In this document: one piece after another, positions 1 to 8,367 of the stretch
Layout of the letters: every line of letters starts with the position of its first letter
How positions within the stretch are numbered: position 1 is the first letter of the stretch
Source of the DNA: Microbacterium lemovicicum
Lineage (GTDB): Bacteria > Actinomycetota > Actinomycetes > Actinomycetales > Microbacteriaceae
Assembly: GCF_003991875.1 (NCBI RefSeq)
Contig: NZ_CP031423.1
Span: 3,286,001 to 3,350,000, forward strand
Length of the DNA: 64,000 nt
Direction: 5' to 3'
Program-made: the position numbers and the translations under genes
The notes under the pieces: model-generated
Database searches by the model: none
Told to the model about the DNA's origin: nothing
Seen by the model: only the letters and a program-made list of their open reading frames with translations

Positions 1-44
1 GCGAACTCGACCTCGGCGGGCACCTCCGGCAGGTCGCGGCTCAT
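1..44 (-). CDS. 5' end of a minus-strand gene cut by the window edge
   Basis: An ATG on the minus strand at 44 opens a frame that stays open to the window edge and reads MSRDLPEVPAEVEF. A purine-rich stretch (gctggggga) lies just before the ATG. Too little is visible to name a product. The gene would be divergent from the SDR operon that starts at 135, with the palindrome at 58-75 between them. The call rests only on the start codon, the possible ribosome site and the divergent layout. Confidence 0.4.
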   Translation of the reverse strand, partial: MSRDLPEVPAEVEF

Positions 45-57
45 TCCCCCAGCGTAG

Positions 58-75
58 GCGAAACTCCCGTTTCGC
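58..75. promoter_or_regulatory. 18-bp inverted repeat, possible operator of the first operon
   Basis: GCGAAAC and GTTTCGC form perfect 7-bp arms around the spacer TCCC in the divergent gap between the gene at 1-44 and the SDR at 135. A TTGACT hexamer follows at about 82. The shape fits a dimeric repressor site (TetR- or IclR-like). No regulator gene is adjacent inside the window, so the cognate protein is unknown. Confidence 0.4.
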
Positions 76-134
76 AATCATTGACTTTCTCAACGGACTG
101 CGGTTCGATGATCGAGACACGAAGGAGTCCTCAC

Positions 135-1055
135 ATGCTGCTCGAAGGCAAAGTCGCAATCGTCACCGGATCGGGCCGCGGGCTCGGCCTCGCCTACGCC
201 CAGGAGCTCGCCCGGCAGGGTGCAGCCGTCGTCATCAACGACGTCGACGCCGCCACCGCCGACGCCGCGGTCGCCACGATCGAGCAGAGCGGTGGGCGCG
301 CCGTCGCCGTCGTCGCGCCGGTGGGCCCGACCGAGACCGCGCAGGAGCTGGTCCGCACCGCCGTCGAGACCTTCGGCGGCCTGGACATCCTCGTCACCAA
401 CGCCGGCGTGCTCCGTGACAAGACACTCTGGAACATGAGCGACGACGACTTCGACACGGTGATCAACGTGCACCTCCGCGGCACCTTCACCTGCGTCCGC
501 GAGGCCGCGGTGCACATGCGCGCCAACGGCGTCGCCGGCCGCATCATCTGCATCGGCTCGCCCACCGGGCAGCGCGGCAACTTCGGCCAGACCAACTACG
601 CCGCCGCCAAGGCCGGCATCGTCGGCATGGTGCGCACCTGGGCGCTCGAGCTCAAGAAGGCCGGCATCACCGCCAACGCCGTCATCCCCGTGGCCGCCAC
701 GGCGATGACCTCGACGATCCCCTACTTCGCGGCGGCGGTCGAGGCCACCGAGCGCGGCGAGGCCATGCCGCCGTTCTTCCGCCACGACCTCGGCTTCGGC
801 GTCTCGGAGGACGTCTCGGGCGTCATCGCGTACCTCGCCTCCGACGCGGCCGCCGGCGTCTCCGGCCAGGCGATCGGCGTGGGCGGCGACCGCCTGCAGC
901 TGTGGTCGCACCCCGAGCCCGTCGTCACCGCGTACCACGACGGCGGATGGTCGATCGAGGCCCTCCAGGACGAGTTCCCCGGCCTCACCGAGGGGAGCCT
1001 CCAGTCGGTCGGCGAGACCTTCCCGCCGCTTCCGGAGGACCTGAAGCGCTCGTGA
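135..1055 (+). CDS. Short-chain dehydrogenase/reductase (SDR)
   Basis: A 306-aa classical SDR, probably a cytoplasmic NAD(P)-dependent alcohol or 3-hydroxyacyl dehydrogenase. The Rossmann glycine motif TGSGRGLG is at residues 11-18, NAG at 89-91, and the catalytic Ser-Tyr-Lys set at about S142, Y155 and K159 (NYAAAKA). The family is usually about 250 aa; the extra 50 residues are C-terminal and resemble tails seen in MaoC-linked hydroxyacyl-CoA dehydrogenases. The ATG at 135 is chosen because GAAGGAG lies 7 nt upstream; an in-frame ATG at 81 has no such site. The stop overlaps the next GTG by 4 bp. With a MaoC hydratase and acyl-CoA ligase downstream, a CoA-thioester beta-oxidation-like step is a reasonable inference; the substrate is not known. 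Confidence 0.85.
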   Translation: MLLEGKVAIVTGSGRGLGLAYAQELARQGAAVVINDVDAATADAAVATIEQSGGRAVAVVAPVGPTETAQELVRTAVETFGGLDILVTNAGVLRDKTLWNMSDDDFDTVINVHLRGTFTCVREAAVHMRANGVAGRIICIGSPTGQRGNFGQTNYAAAKAGIVGMVRTWALELKKAGITANAVIPVAATAMTSTIPYFAAAVEATERGEAMPPFFRHDLGFGVSEDVSGVIAYLASDAAAGVSGQAIGVGGDRLQLWSHPEPVVTAYHDGGWSIEALQDEFPGLTEGSLQSVGETFPPLPEDLKRS

Positions 1056-1927
1056 CCCGCTACGAGAGCGCGATCGACGTCGACGCGCTGACCGCCATCG
1101 ACGTGCACGTGCACATCGAGGTCGACGCGCACGGGCACTCCTCCCTGCCGCCCGATCTGGCGGAGGCCGCGGCCCAGTACTTCAAGGCCGGAGCCAGTCC
1201 CGACCTCGACGGCGTCGCCGACTACTACCGCGAACGGCGGATGGCCGCGGTGGTCTTCACCGTCGACGCGCAGACCGAGCTGCAGCATCCTGCCCTCTCC
1301 AGCGCCGAGATCGCCGACGGGGCCGCCCGTCACAACGACGTGCTGATCCCGTTCGGCTCGGTCGATCCCCGCCGCTCCGACGCCGTGGACATCGCGAAGC
1401 GCCTCATCGAGGAGTCGGGGGTGCGCGGCTTCAAGTTCCACCCGACCGTGCAGGGCTTCGACCCGAGCGAGGAGCGCTGGTACCCGCTCTACGAGACGAT
1501 CCAGGATGCCGGCGTCCCGGCCCTGTTCCACACCGGTCAGACCGGCATCGGCGCGGGCATGCGGGGCGGACGCGGCTTCCGGCTGGCGCTGTCGAACCCG
1601 ATGCTGCTCGACCCGGTGGCGGCGGACTTCCCCGACCTGCAGATCATCATGGCCCACCCGTCGGTGCCGTGGCAGGACGAGGCGCTGGCGGTGGCGACCC
1701 ACAAGCACAACACGTGGATCGATCTGTCCGGCTGGAGCCCGAAGTACTTCCCCGAGTCGCTCGTGCGCGCCGCGGGCAGCTACCTCCGCTCGCGCGTGCT
1801 GTTCGGCTCGGACTACCCGCTCCTCACCCCGGATCGCTGGATGTCGGACATCGCCCAGACCGCGATGAAGCCCGACGCGCTCCCCGCGATCTACAAAGAC
1901 AACGCCGTGCGCCTGCTCGGCCTCTGA
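1052..1927 (+). CDS. Amidohydrolase-2 family metal-dependent hydrolase or decarboxylase
   Basis: A 291-aa TIM-barrel protein of the amidohydrolase-2 (ACMSD-like) family. The N-terminal metal motif HVH is at residues 19-21. A strand with KFHP, a central FHTGQ, an IMAHPS segment and a C-terminal FGSDYP with the expected metal-binding aspartate all match the family. Members include nonoxidative decarboxylases such as gamma-resorcylate decarboxylase, and C-C or lactone hydrolases, so the reaction cannot be fixed. The start is the GTG that overlaps the upstream stop (GTGA), with GGAGG 8 nt before it; earlier in-frame starts would run inside the SDR gene. Confidence 0.85.
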   Translation: MTRYESAIDVDALTAIDVHVHIEVDAHGHSSLPPDLAEAAAQYFKAGASPDLDGVADYYRERRMAAVVFTVDAQTELQHPALSSAEIADGAARHNDVLIPFGSVDPRRSDAVDIAKRLIEESGVRGFKFHPTVQGFDPSEERWYPLYETIQDAGVPALFHTGQTGIGAGMRGGRGFRLALSNPMLLDPVAADFPDLQIIMAHPSVPWQDEALAVATHKHNTWIDLSGWSPKYFPESLVRAAGSYLRSRVLFGSDYPLLTPDRWMSDIAQTAMKPDALPAIYKDNAVRLLGL

Positions 1928-1948
1928 AAACCACCTGAAAGGCACATC

Positions 1949-2404
1949 GTGACCACGACCGTCGCATACGCAGACCTTCCCTCGCTCGTCGGCCAGGACC
2001 TCGGCTTCACCGACTGGATCGAGGTGACCCAGGAGCGCGTCAACGTCTTCGCCGACGCCACCGACGACGACCAGTGGATCCACACCGACCCCGAGCGGGC
2101 CACCGCCGAGAGCCCGTTCGGCGGACCGATCGCGCACGGCTTCCTCACCCTGTCGCTGACGATCCCCTTCATCACCGAGCTGCTCGACGTCGAGGGCGTG
2201 ACCACGAAGGTCAACTACGGCCTCGACAAGGTGCGCTTCGTCTCGCCCGTGAAGGTCGGCGCGCGCGTGCGCATGGGCGCCGTGATCGCCGAGGTCACCG
2301 AGGTCGCCGGCGGCTACCAGCTCGTCATCGACCAGACCATCGAGATCGAGGGCGGCACCAAGCCCGCCGTCGTCGCGCGCGGACTCAGCCGCTTCTACGC
2401 CTGA
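1949..2404 (+). CDS. MaoC-like (R)-specific hydratase
   Basis: A 151-aa single hot-dog protein of the MaoC dehydratase family, which hydrates trans-2-enoyl-CoA. The catalytic Asp-His pair sits in the segment DDDQWIHTDPERA (about D40 and H45), followed by GGPIAHGFL (58-66), the classical hydratase-2 motif. The length matches single-domain bacterial MaoC proteins. The GTG at 1949 is preceded by GAAAGG. Position between the SDR/amidohydrolase and the ligase supports a role on CoA thioesters in the same pathway. Confidence 0.88.
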   Translation: MTTTVAYADLPSLVGQDLGFTDWIEVTQERVNVFADATDDDQWIHTDPERATAESPFGGPIAHGFLTLSLTIPFITELLDVEGVTTKVNYGLDKVRFVSPVKVGARVRMGAVIAEVTEVAGGYQLVIDQTIEIEGGTKPAVVARGLSRFYA

Positions 2405-2460
2405 CACCGGCGGGCGCACGACGCCCGCCGGTCACCACCCCGCGACGAAGGAGTCGGCGA

Positions 2461-3981
2461 ATGAACGACCAGGGACTCGGCGGCTGGCTCGCCCGGCGCC
2501 GTCTGCGCTCCCCCGACAAGGCGGCGCTGCTTCACGGCGAAGACGGCCGGCTCACCTACAAGGAGCTGGCCGACGCCACCGAGCGCGCCGCCGCCGTGCT
2601 GGCCTCGCAGGGGGTCTCCCGGGGCGACCGGGTGGCCTACCTCGGCGAGAACAGTCCGGGCTTCATCATCGCGCTGTTCGCGACCGTGCAGCTCGGGGCC
2701 GTGTTCGTGCCGATCAACACGCGCCTCGCGCCGCCCGAGGTCGCGCACATCCTCCGCGACAGCGCCGCATCGCTGCTCGTGCACGACGTCGAGTTCGACG
2801 AGCGACTGGCCGCGGTCGCCGCGGAGCACGCGCTTCCGCCCTCCCTCCCCACCACCGACGGCGACGGCCGGCCCGGCTTCCCGTCGCTGATGCGGGATGC
2901 CGCGCCCGGACTCCCCGGGGTCCGCGTCGCGCCGGCCGACCCCGCCGCGATCGTCTACACGTCGGGGACGACGGGCCGCCCGAAGGGCGCGATCCTCACC
3001 CACCAGAACCTGACGTTCGTCTCGCTGAACTGCATCATCGACTACGACGTCACCTCGCATGACGTGGCCCTGATGATCTCGCCGCTCTTCCACGTGGCCT
3101 CGCTCGGCATGGGCGCGCTGCCCGTGCTGCTGCAGGGCGGCACCCTGGTGCTCGAGAAGGGCTTCGAGCCCGGCGCCGCGCTGCGGCAGATCCAGCGGCA
3201 CCGGGTCACGATGCTCAGCGGCGTGCCCACGACCTACATGATGATGGCCGATCATCCCGACTGGGCGACCACCGACCTGTCGAGCCTCGACAAGCTCACG
3301 TGCGGCGGATCGGCGGTGCCCACGCGCATCCTGACCGCCTACGAGGAGCGCGGGCTCGCCTTCGCCCAGGGCTACGGCATGACCGAGACCGCGCCCGGCG
3401 GCACCAGCGTGCCTCCCGCGATGTCGCGCGAGAAGCAGGGCAGCGTCGGCCTCCCCCAGTTCTTCCTCGACGTGCGCGTCGCCGACGAGGACGGCCGCAC
3501 GCTCCCCGCGGGCGAGGTGGGCGAGGTGCAGGTGAGCGGACCCAACGTCTTCGCGGGCTATCTCAACCTGCCCGAGGCGACCGCGGCCGCCTTCACGGCC
3601 GACGGCTGGTTCCGCTCCGGCGACCTCGGGTACGTCGACGCCGACGGCTATCTCTTCATCTCCGGACGCTCGAAGGACATGATCATCTCCGGCGGCGAGA
3701 ACATCTACCCGGCCGAGGTCGAGAACCTGCTCGCGGATGTGCCCGGCGTCGCCGCGGCCGCCGTCATCGGCGTGCCCGACGACCGCTGGGGCGAGGTGCC
3801 GTGGGCCGTCGTGACGGTCGCGCCGGGCGCCGCCGTCGACACGACGACCGTCGCCGCCTTCCTCGACGGCAAGCTCGCGCGCTACAAGATCCCGAAGCGC
3901 GTGGTCGTGGTCGACGAGCTGCCGCGCACCGCGTCGGGCAAGGTCCTCAAGGCCGAGCTGCGGGAGCGCTTCGCCGCCTGA
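2461..3981 (+). CDS. Acyl-CoA synthetase (AMP-forming ligase)
   Basis: A 506-aa ANL-superfamily ligase that activates a carboxylic acid with ATP and CoA. The P-loop YTSGTTGRPKG is at residues 166-176, followed by GYGMTET, the hinge motif around SGDLGY and SGRSKDMIISGGENIYP, and the catalytic lysine near the C-terminus in PRTASGKVLK (about K494). Length and motif order are normal for medium/long-chain or aromatic acid ligases. The ATG at 2461 has AAGGAG 7 nt upstream. It ends the operon that begins at 135. Fatty, terpenoid or phenylpropanoid acids are possible substrates. Confidence 0.9.
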   Translation: MNDQGLGGWLARRRLRSPDKAALLHGEDGRLTYKELADATERAAAVLASQGVSRGDRVAYLGENSPGFIIALFATVQLGAVFVPINTRLAPPEVAHILRDSAASLLVHDVEFDERLAAVAAEHALPPSLPTTDGDGRPGFPSLMRDAAPGLPGVRVAPADPAAIVYTSGTTGRPKGAILTHQNLTFVSLNCIIDYDVTSHDVALMISPLFHVASLGMGALPVLLQGGTLVLEKGFEPGAALRQIQRHRVTMLSGVPTTYMMMADHPDWATTDLSSLDKLTCGGSAVPTRILTAYEERGLAFAQGYGMTETAPGGTSVPPAMSREKQGSVGLPQFFLDVRVADEDGRTLPAGEVGEVQVSGPNVFAGYLNLPEATAAAFTADGWFRSGDLGYVDADGYLFISGRSKDMIISGGENIYPAEVENLLADVPGVAAAAVIGVPDDRWGEVPWAVVTVAPGAAVDTTTVAAFLDGKLARYKIPKRVVVVDELPRTASGKVLKAELRERFAA

Positions 3982-4067
3982 GCCGGCGCGCGCGCATCGC
4001 ACCGCCGCCCGCGACCCGCACCGCCGCACGCCAACCGCACCGCCACAGGTTTTGTCTCGCGAGGCGC

Positions 4068-4326
4068 AACTCCACGGATTCTGCGGACCTGTTGCGCGGG
4101 ATCCACGGGATCACAGGCTCCGTGCTGTCTCAGTGACCCGGATCCGTGGAGTTCGTCCGGGTGGTGAGCACACGCGGCGCGAGCGGCGCAGACATGCGGC
4201 TGCGACGACTGCGCGGCGGCTGTCCTGCATCCGCGGTGCGCAACTCCACGGATCCGGCACTGCCACCGCGCAGCATCCGGGTCATCCGCCCGAGTTGCTT
4301 CCCGGAGCACCCCGATCCGTGGAGTT
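4068..4326. repeat. Two ~86-bp units with identical 12-bp terminal inverted repeats
   Basis: The gap 3982-4435 holds no gene. It contains AACTCCACGGAT at 4068-4079 facing ATCCGTGGAGTT at 4142-4153, and again AACTCCACGGAT at 4242-4253 facing ATCCGTGGAGTT at 4315-4326. The two units are 86 and 85 bp long, in the same order, and their interiors diverge. GCGC precedes both left ends. The layout resembles REP/BIME-type or MITE-like palindromic units. Short open frames crossing the region are not credible genes. Confidence 0.75.
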
Positions 4327-4387
4327 GTGCCCGCCGGGCGCTGCCTGCTGAGCACCGGCGGTGGCCACCCCGACGGCCGGGGACGCG

Positions 4388-4419
4388 GAACGGGGCGGCC
4401 CCGAAGGACCGCCCCGTTC
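4388..4419 (-). terminator. Terminator of the liv-type operon
   Basis: GAACGGGGCGG (4388-4398) and CCGCCCCGTTC (4409-4419) are perfect 11-bp arms with a 10-nt loop. The hairpin lies 16 bp beyond the stop of the substrate-binding protein gene, the last gene of the minus-strand ABC operon. There is no strong U-tract, as is usual in actinobacteria. Confidence 0.7.
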
Positions 4420-4435
4420 TGTGGTGCGCCGTCGA

Positions 4436-5710
4436 TCAGCCGAAGGACTCCGCCGTGGCGTAGCCCTTGCCGTTGTACTTCTGCACCTGGACGCTGGAGA
4501 CGGCCGGCTTGCCGTCCTGCGTGGTGTCGATCGTCGACCCCTCCAGCATGAGCGGGGCCTGGAAGTCCGAGATGCTCTCGAGCGCCGTCATGAAGCTCTC
4601 GCGCGTCGGCTCGGTCATGGTGGTGAAGGCCTGCTCGAGCGTCGAGGCGGCGATCCAGCTCCAGACGCAGTGCGGGAACGCCGGGACGCCCTGCTGATCG
4701 GTGTACTCCGCGATCGCGTCGAGGAACGCCTTGCCGTCGGGGCTGTCGCCGAAGGTCGGGCTCGCGGCCGACTGCGAGAACGCGACCGAGTAGACGCCGG
4801 GGAACGCCGAGCCGCCGCCGGGCTCGAGGATCGCCGTCGGGCTCGACGTGTTCGAGGGCAGGAACCAGCTGGGCAGCCAGCCGAGCTGCTGCGTCTTCTG
4901 CATCGAGGAGATCACCAGCGGGGTGATCGACATCGCGTTGAAGAAGACGTCGGCGCCGGATGCCGCGAGCTCGGTCAGCTGGGCGTCGACCGACGTGTCG
5001 GTGGCCTCGTAGGTCAGCTCGCCGACGACCTGGATGTTGGACGCACCCGAGATCGCCTCCTTGAAGCCCTCGACGTAGCCCTTGCCGTAGTCGTCGTTCT
5101 GGGACAGGATCGCGACCTTGTGGTCTTTGGCCGAGGCGGCCAGCAGCTCGCCGAACGCACCGCCCTCCTGCTGGTAGATCGGCACGAAGCCGAGCTGCTC
5201 CGGGCTCTCCTCGCGGTTGCTGAACAGCGGGTCGCCGGTCATGACGAGCACCTGCGGCACCTTCTCGTCGATCGCCGCCTCGCGCCAGGCGCGGTTGGTC
5301 GGCGTGCCGAGGCCGATGCCCGCGGCGAAGACGCCGTCGGAGACCATCTGCTGGAAGTTGGCGAGCGCCTTCTGCGGGTCGTAGGCGTCGTCGTAGGCCT
5401 TGATGTCGACGGTGCGGGTCTTCCCGTCGCCGAACTCGATGCCGCCCTCGGCGTTCTTCACCCCGAAGTAGGCCTTCGCCCCGTCGACGGTGCAGTTGCC
5501 GGGGCCGGCGGTGGCGCCCGTCAGCGGGCTCGTGATGCCGATCGTGATGCTCGTGTCGGTGATGCCGGGGCTCGCCGCGGCAGCTCCGCCCGACGCATCC
5601 CCTCCCCCGGCCGGCTCGCCGCCGCGGGAGCACCCCGCGAGCACGAGCGCGACGGCGGACGTCAGGGCGACAACGCCGATGACTCCTCTTGCTCTCCTGC
5701 GCATGTTCAT
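4436..5710 (-). CDS. Branched-chain amino acid-type ABC transporter substrate-binding lipoprotein
   Basis: A 424-aa periplasmic-binding-fold protein of the LivK/amide-urea family. It starts with basic residues, a hydrophobic stretch and the lipobox VLAGC, so it should be a membrane-anchored lipoprotein outside the cell. The mature part begins with a glycine/alanine-rich linker, then ITIGITSPLTGA, typical of the family. The ATG at 5710 overlaps the permease stop (ATGA) and has AAGGA upstream. It is the last gene of a five-gene importer. In actinobacterial catabolic islands such binding proteins often take aromatic or other carboxylic acids rather than amino acids. Confidence 0.88.
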   Translation of the reverse strand: MNMRRRARGVIGVVALTSAVALVLAGCSRGGEPAGGGDASGGAAAASPGITDTSITIGITSPLTGATAGPGNCTVDGAKAYFGVKNAEGGIEFGDGKTRTVDIKAYDDAYDPQKALANFQQMVSDGVFAAGIGLGTPTNRAWREAAIDEKVPQVLVMTGDPLFSNREESPEQLGFVPIYQQEGGAFGELLAASAKDHKVAILSQNDDYGKGYVEGFKEAISGASNIQVVGELTYEATDTSVDAQLTELAASGADVFFNAMSITPLVISSMQKTQQLGWLPSWFLPSNTSSPTAILEPGGGSAFPGVYSVAFSQSAASPTFGDSPDGKAFLDAIAEYTDQQGVPAFPHCVWSWIAASTLEQAFTTMTEPTRESFMTALESISDFQAPLMLEGSTIDTTQDGKPAVSSVQVQKYNGKGYATAESFG

Positions 5711-6774
5711 GCCTGTCCTTGCCTCTCTGTCTCTTCGGTGCCCTCCTCGTCGCGGCCGGGAGCCGGACGGGAGGAGGTCTGCGTCGCGGTCCGGGCGAGG
5801 TCGGACGACGATGTGCGCCGCAGGCGGCGGCGGATGCGGCGGGGCAGGCTGACCAGCCCGCCCGGGAGGACGAACAGCACCACGAGCAGGACGACGCCCT
5901 GGATGATCGTGGTGAGGTTCGGGTCGATCGCGCTCGTGGCCTGCGGGACGAAGACGTAGTACGCGCCGCCGATGAGCGATCCGACGATGCTGCCCGCGCC
6001 GCCGATGACCATCGCCGCCAGCAGGCTGATCGAGTGGCCGAAGCTCAGGGTCTCGGGCGAGGTGTACTGGACGGCCACCATGTAGAGGAAGCCGCTGACG
6101 CCGCCGAAGAGGGATGCCACGGTGAAGGCGAGCACCTTGTACCGGTACGGCGAGATGCCCATGGACGAGGCGACGTTCTCGTTCTCGCGGACGATCGCGA
6201 GCGCGCGGCCGAACCTGCCGGTCACGAAGTTCCGCGCGAGGACGAAGGAGACCGCGACGATCGCCAGGACGATGTAGAACTGCCACTGGTCGTCGTAGAG
6301 CCCACTCCCCTCGGGGGCGTTCGAGAAGCGGGCGGAGACGCCCTGCGATCCGCCGGTCACGTCGGAGAAGCGCTTGGCCAGCGGCACGCCCACGATCGGC
6401 AGTGCGATGGTCACCATGGCGATCGCCAGTCCGCCGAGCCGCGCGGCGGCCAGGGCCACGAGCAGCCCCGCGGCGGCGGGGATGAGGCAGGCAGCGGCGA
6501 AGACGAGGACGATGTTCCAGTCGTTCTGCACCCCGTAGGCGGTGACGTAGGCCCCGAGTCCGAGGAAGAAGATCTGACCGAGGTTCACCTGCCCGCCGTA
6601 GCCCATGACGATGTTCAGGCCCAGCACCGCGACGGCGTAGACGCCGATGCGGATGAGGGTCTGGTTCGCGATCTGCGGCAGGATCAGCGGCGCCACGAGC
6701 AGCGCGATCGCCACCACGGCGATCGTCGCCCACCGCACCCACGGGGTGCGCCACATCGTCGACACGGCGGCCAT
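5707..6774 (-). CDS. livM: Branched-chain-type ABC transporter permease (LivM family)
   Basis: A 355-aa integral membrane permease with about 9-10 hydrophobic segments. It carries the family loop with MGISPYRYKVLAFTVAS, the EAA-like contact for the ATPases. The C-terminal tail after the last helix is arginine- and serine-rich and polar (about 40 residues), longer than in most LivM proteins. Start and stop overlap the neighbouring genes, which supports translational coupling in a livG-livF-livH-livM-livK order. Confidence 0.9.
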   Translation of the reverse strand: MAAVSTMWRTPWVRWATIAVVAIALLVAPLILPQIANQTLIRIGVYAVAVLGLNIVMGYGGQVNLGQIFFLGLGAYVTAYGVQNDWNIVLVFAAACLIPAAAGLLVALAAARLGGLAIAMVTIALPIVGVPLAKRFSDVTGGSQGVSARFSNAPEGSGLYDDQWQFYIVLAIVAVSFVLARNFVTGRFGRALAIVRENENVASSMGISPYRYKVLAFTVASLFGGVSGFLYMVAVQYTSPETLSFGHSISLLAAMVIGGAGSIVGSLIGGAYYVFVPQATSAIDPNLTTIIQGVVLLVVLFVLPGGLVSLPRRIRRRLRRTSSSDLARTATQTSSRPAPGRDEEGTEETERQGQA

Positions 6775-7655
6775 CAGACGCGCACCACGATGCGACGGCC
6801 GAACAGGCCCTGCGGCCTGAGGATCAGCACGACGAAGACGAGCAGGAACGGCACGGCGATCTTGAGGTCGTAGCCGATGAAGGGCACGTAGACGGCGGCG
6901 AGGTTCTCGAGCACGCCGATCATCCAGGCGGCGACGACCGCGCCGAGGGGACTGCTCAAGCCGCCGATGATCACGGCGGCGAGCGCGTAGACGAGGGCGC
7001 CGTCCAGCATCCCGGGTGTCAATGTCAGCTGCGGGGCGACGAGCGATCCGGCGATCGCGCCGAGCGCGGCGGCCAGACCCCAGCCGATCATGAGCAGACG
7101 TCCCACGGGCAGACCCGACAGGGCGGCCGACTCGGGGTTGATGGCGACGGCGCGGAGGGCGAGACCCAGCTTCGTGCGCATGAACAGCACCTGCAGCACG
7201 ATCATGATGGCGACGATCGCGCCGATCGTGCCGAGCGAGCGGATGCTCACCACCGCGCCGAGCACCTCGACGGTGCTGAGCGGGAAGAGCGACGGGAACT
7301 GACGGTTGTCGTAGCCCCAGATCCACGCGCAGATGCCGGTCGCGAGTGTCAGGATGCCGATCGTCACCACGACGGCGGTGTCGGGGTCTCCGCGCTCGAA
7401 CCGGCGAACGAGCAGGCGCTCGGCGGCCGCGCCGAGGGCGAAGGAGATCACCACGGCGATGAGGATCGCCACGATCAGGGGAAGGCCCAGCTGCGTGAAG
7501 ACGTAGGCGATGTACGCCGACAGCACGGCCATGCCGCCCTGGGCGAAGTTGATCAGGCCGGTCGCCTGATGCACCAGCACGATCGCGAGGGCGAGCGCGC
7601 CGTAGATCGAACCGGTGGACAGGCCGTCGATGACCAGCTGCACGAAGGTGCCCAT
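6774..7655 (-). CDS. livH: Branched-chain-type ABC transporter permease (LivH family)
   Basis: A 293-aa permease with about eight membrane segments. The N-terminus (QLVIDGLSTGSIYGALALA) and the following LINFAQGGMAVLSAY are diagnostic of LivH proteins, and the cytoplasmic loop has LRAVAINPESAALSGLPV. The stop shares one base with the livM start. It pairs with LivM to form the transmembrane channel. Confidence 0.92.
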   Translation of the reverse strand: MGTFVQLVIDGLSTGSIYGALALAIVLVHQATGLINFAQGGMAVLSAYIAYVFTQLGLPLIVAILIAVVISFALGAAAERLLVRRFERGDPDTAVVVTIGILTLATGICAWIWGYDNRQFPSLFPLSTVEVLGAVVSIRSLGTIGAIVAIMIVLQVLFMRTKLGLALRAVAINPESAALSGLPVGRLLMIGWGLAAALGAIAGSLVAPQLTLTPGMLDGALVYALAAVIIGGLSSPLGAVVAAWMIGVLENLAAVYVPFIGYDLKIAVPFLLVFVVLILRPQGLFGRRIVVRV

Positions 7656-7656
7656 G

Positions 7657-8367
7657 TCAGCCTCCCAGGTAGGCGCGTCGGATCTCGTCCATGCCCTTGA
7701 GCTCGGCCGAGGTGCCGGTGAGGGCGTTGCGGCCCGTCTCCAGCACGGTGGCCGTGTCGACGAGGGTGAAGGCGAGGTTGGCGTTCTGCTCGACGATGAG
7801 CATCGCGATGCCCGACTCCACCCGCAGGCGCCGGATCGCGTCGTAGACGTTCTTCGCCGTCGAGGGGGCGAGTCCGAGCGACGCCTCGTCGAGCAGCAGC
7901 AGGCGGGGGCGCGCCATGAACGCCCGGCCGACGGCGAGCATCTGCTGCTCCCCGCCGGAGAGGGCCGAGGCCTGCGAGCCGATGCGCTCCTTGAGCTGCG
8001 GGAAGAGGTCGAGGCAGTAGTCGATGTCGGCGGGGATCGCCTTGCGGTCCTTGCGGAGGTACGCGCCGACGCGGAGATTCTCGCGGACGGTCAGCTGCGT
8101 GAGGGTGCCGCGTCCCTCGGGCACGTGTGCGATGCCGAGCGCCGCGGTGCGGTCGGGGCCGAGCCCGCGGATGTCGCGGCCGTCGAAGCGGATGCGCCCG
8201 CCCGCGCGCACCATGCCGCTGATGGCGCGGAGGGTGGTGGTCTTGCCCGCGCCGTTGGCGCCCAGGATGCCGACCGCCCCGCCCTCGGGGACGCTGAGGG
8301 AGACGCCCTCGAGCACCTGGACGGGTCCGTAGGAGGCCGTCACCTCCTCGAGCTCAAGCAGCGTCAT
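7657..8367 (-). CDS. livF: Branched-chain-type ABC transporter ATP-binding protein (LivF family)
   Basis: A 236-aa ATPase. Walker A reads GANGAGKTTT, the signature ALSGGEQQMLAVGRA, and Walker B LLLLDEASLGLAP, the LivF form. The start is set at the ATG at 8367 because AAGGA lies 8 nt upstream; an ATG three codons earlier (8376) is possible but lies on top of that site. The gene overlaps livG by 14 bp. Confidence 0.9.
   Translation of the reverse strand: MTLLELEEVTASYGPVQVLEGVSLSVPEGGAVGILGANGAGKTTTLRAISGMVRAGGRIRFDGRDIRGLGPDRTAALGIAHVPEGRGTLTQLTVRENLRVGAYLRKDRKAIPADIDYCLDLFPQLKERIGSQASALSGGEQQMLAVGRAFMARPRLLLLDEASLGLAPSTAKNVYDAIRRLRVESGIAMLIVEQNANLAFTLVDTATVLETGRNALTGTSAELKGMDEIRRAYLGG

Noticed and set aside
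722..2419. Long open frames antisense to the first operon, and similar long antisense frames across the window
   Set aside because: They mirror the wobble-position GC bias of real genes on the other strand, consist of Arg/Gly/Ala/Asp-rich low-complexity sequence, and show no family motif or ribosome site.
4068..4326. CRISPR array
   Set aside because: Only two units, in inverted-end rather than direct-repeat layout, with unequal interiors and no cas gene.
4052..4463. Short plus-strand open frames in the gap 3982-4435
   Set aside because: They run through the two inverted-repeat units and the liv terminator, have no SD and encode no recognisable protein.
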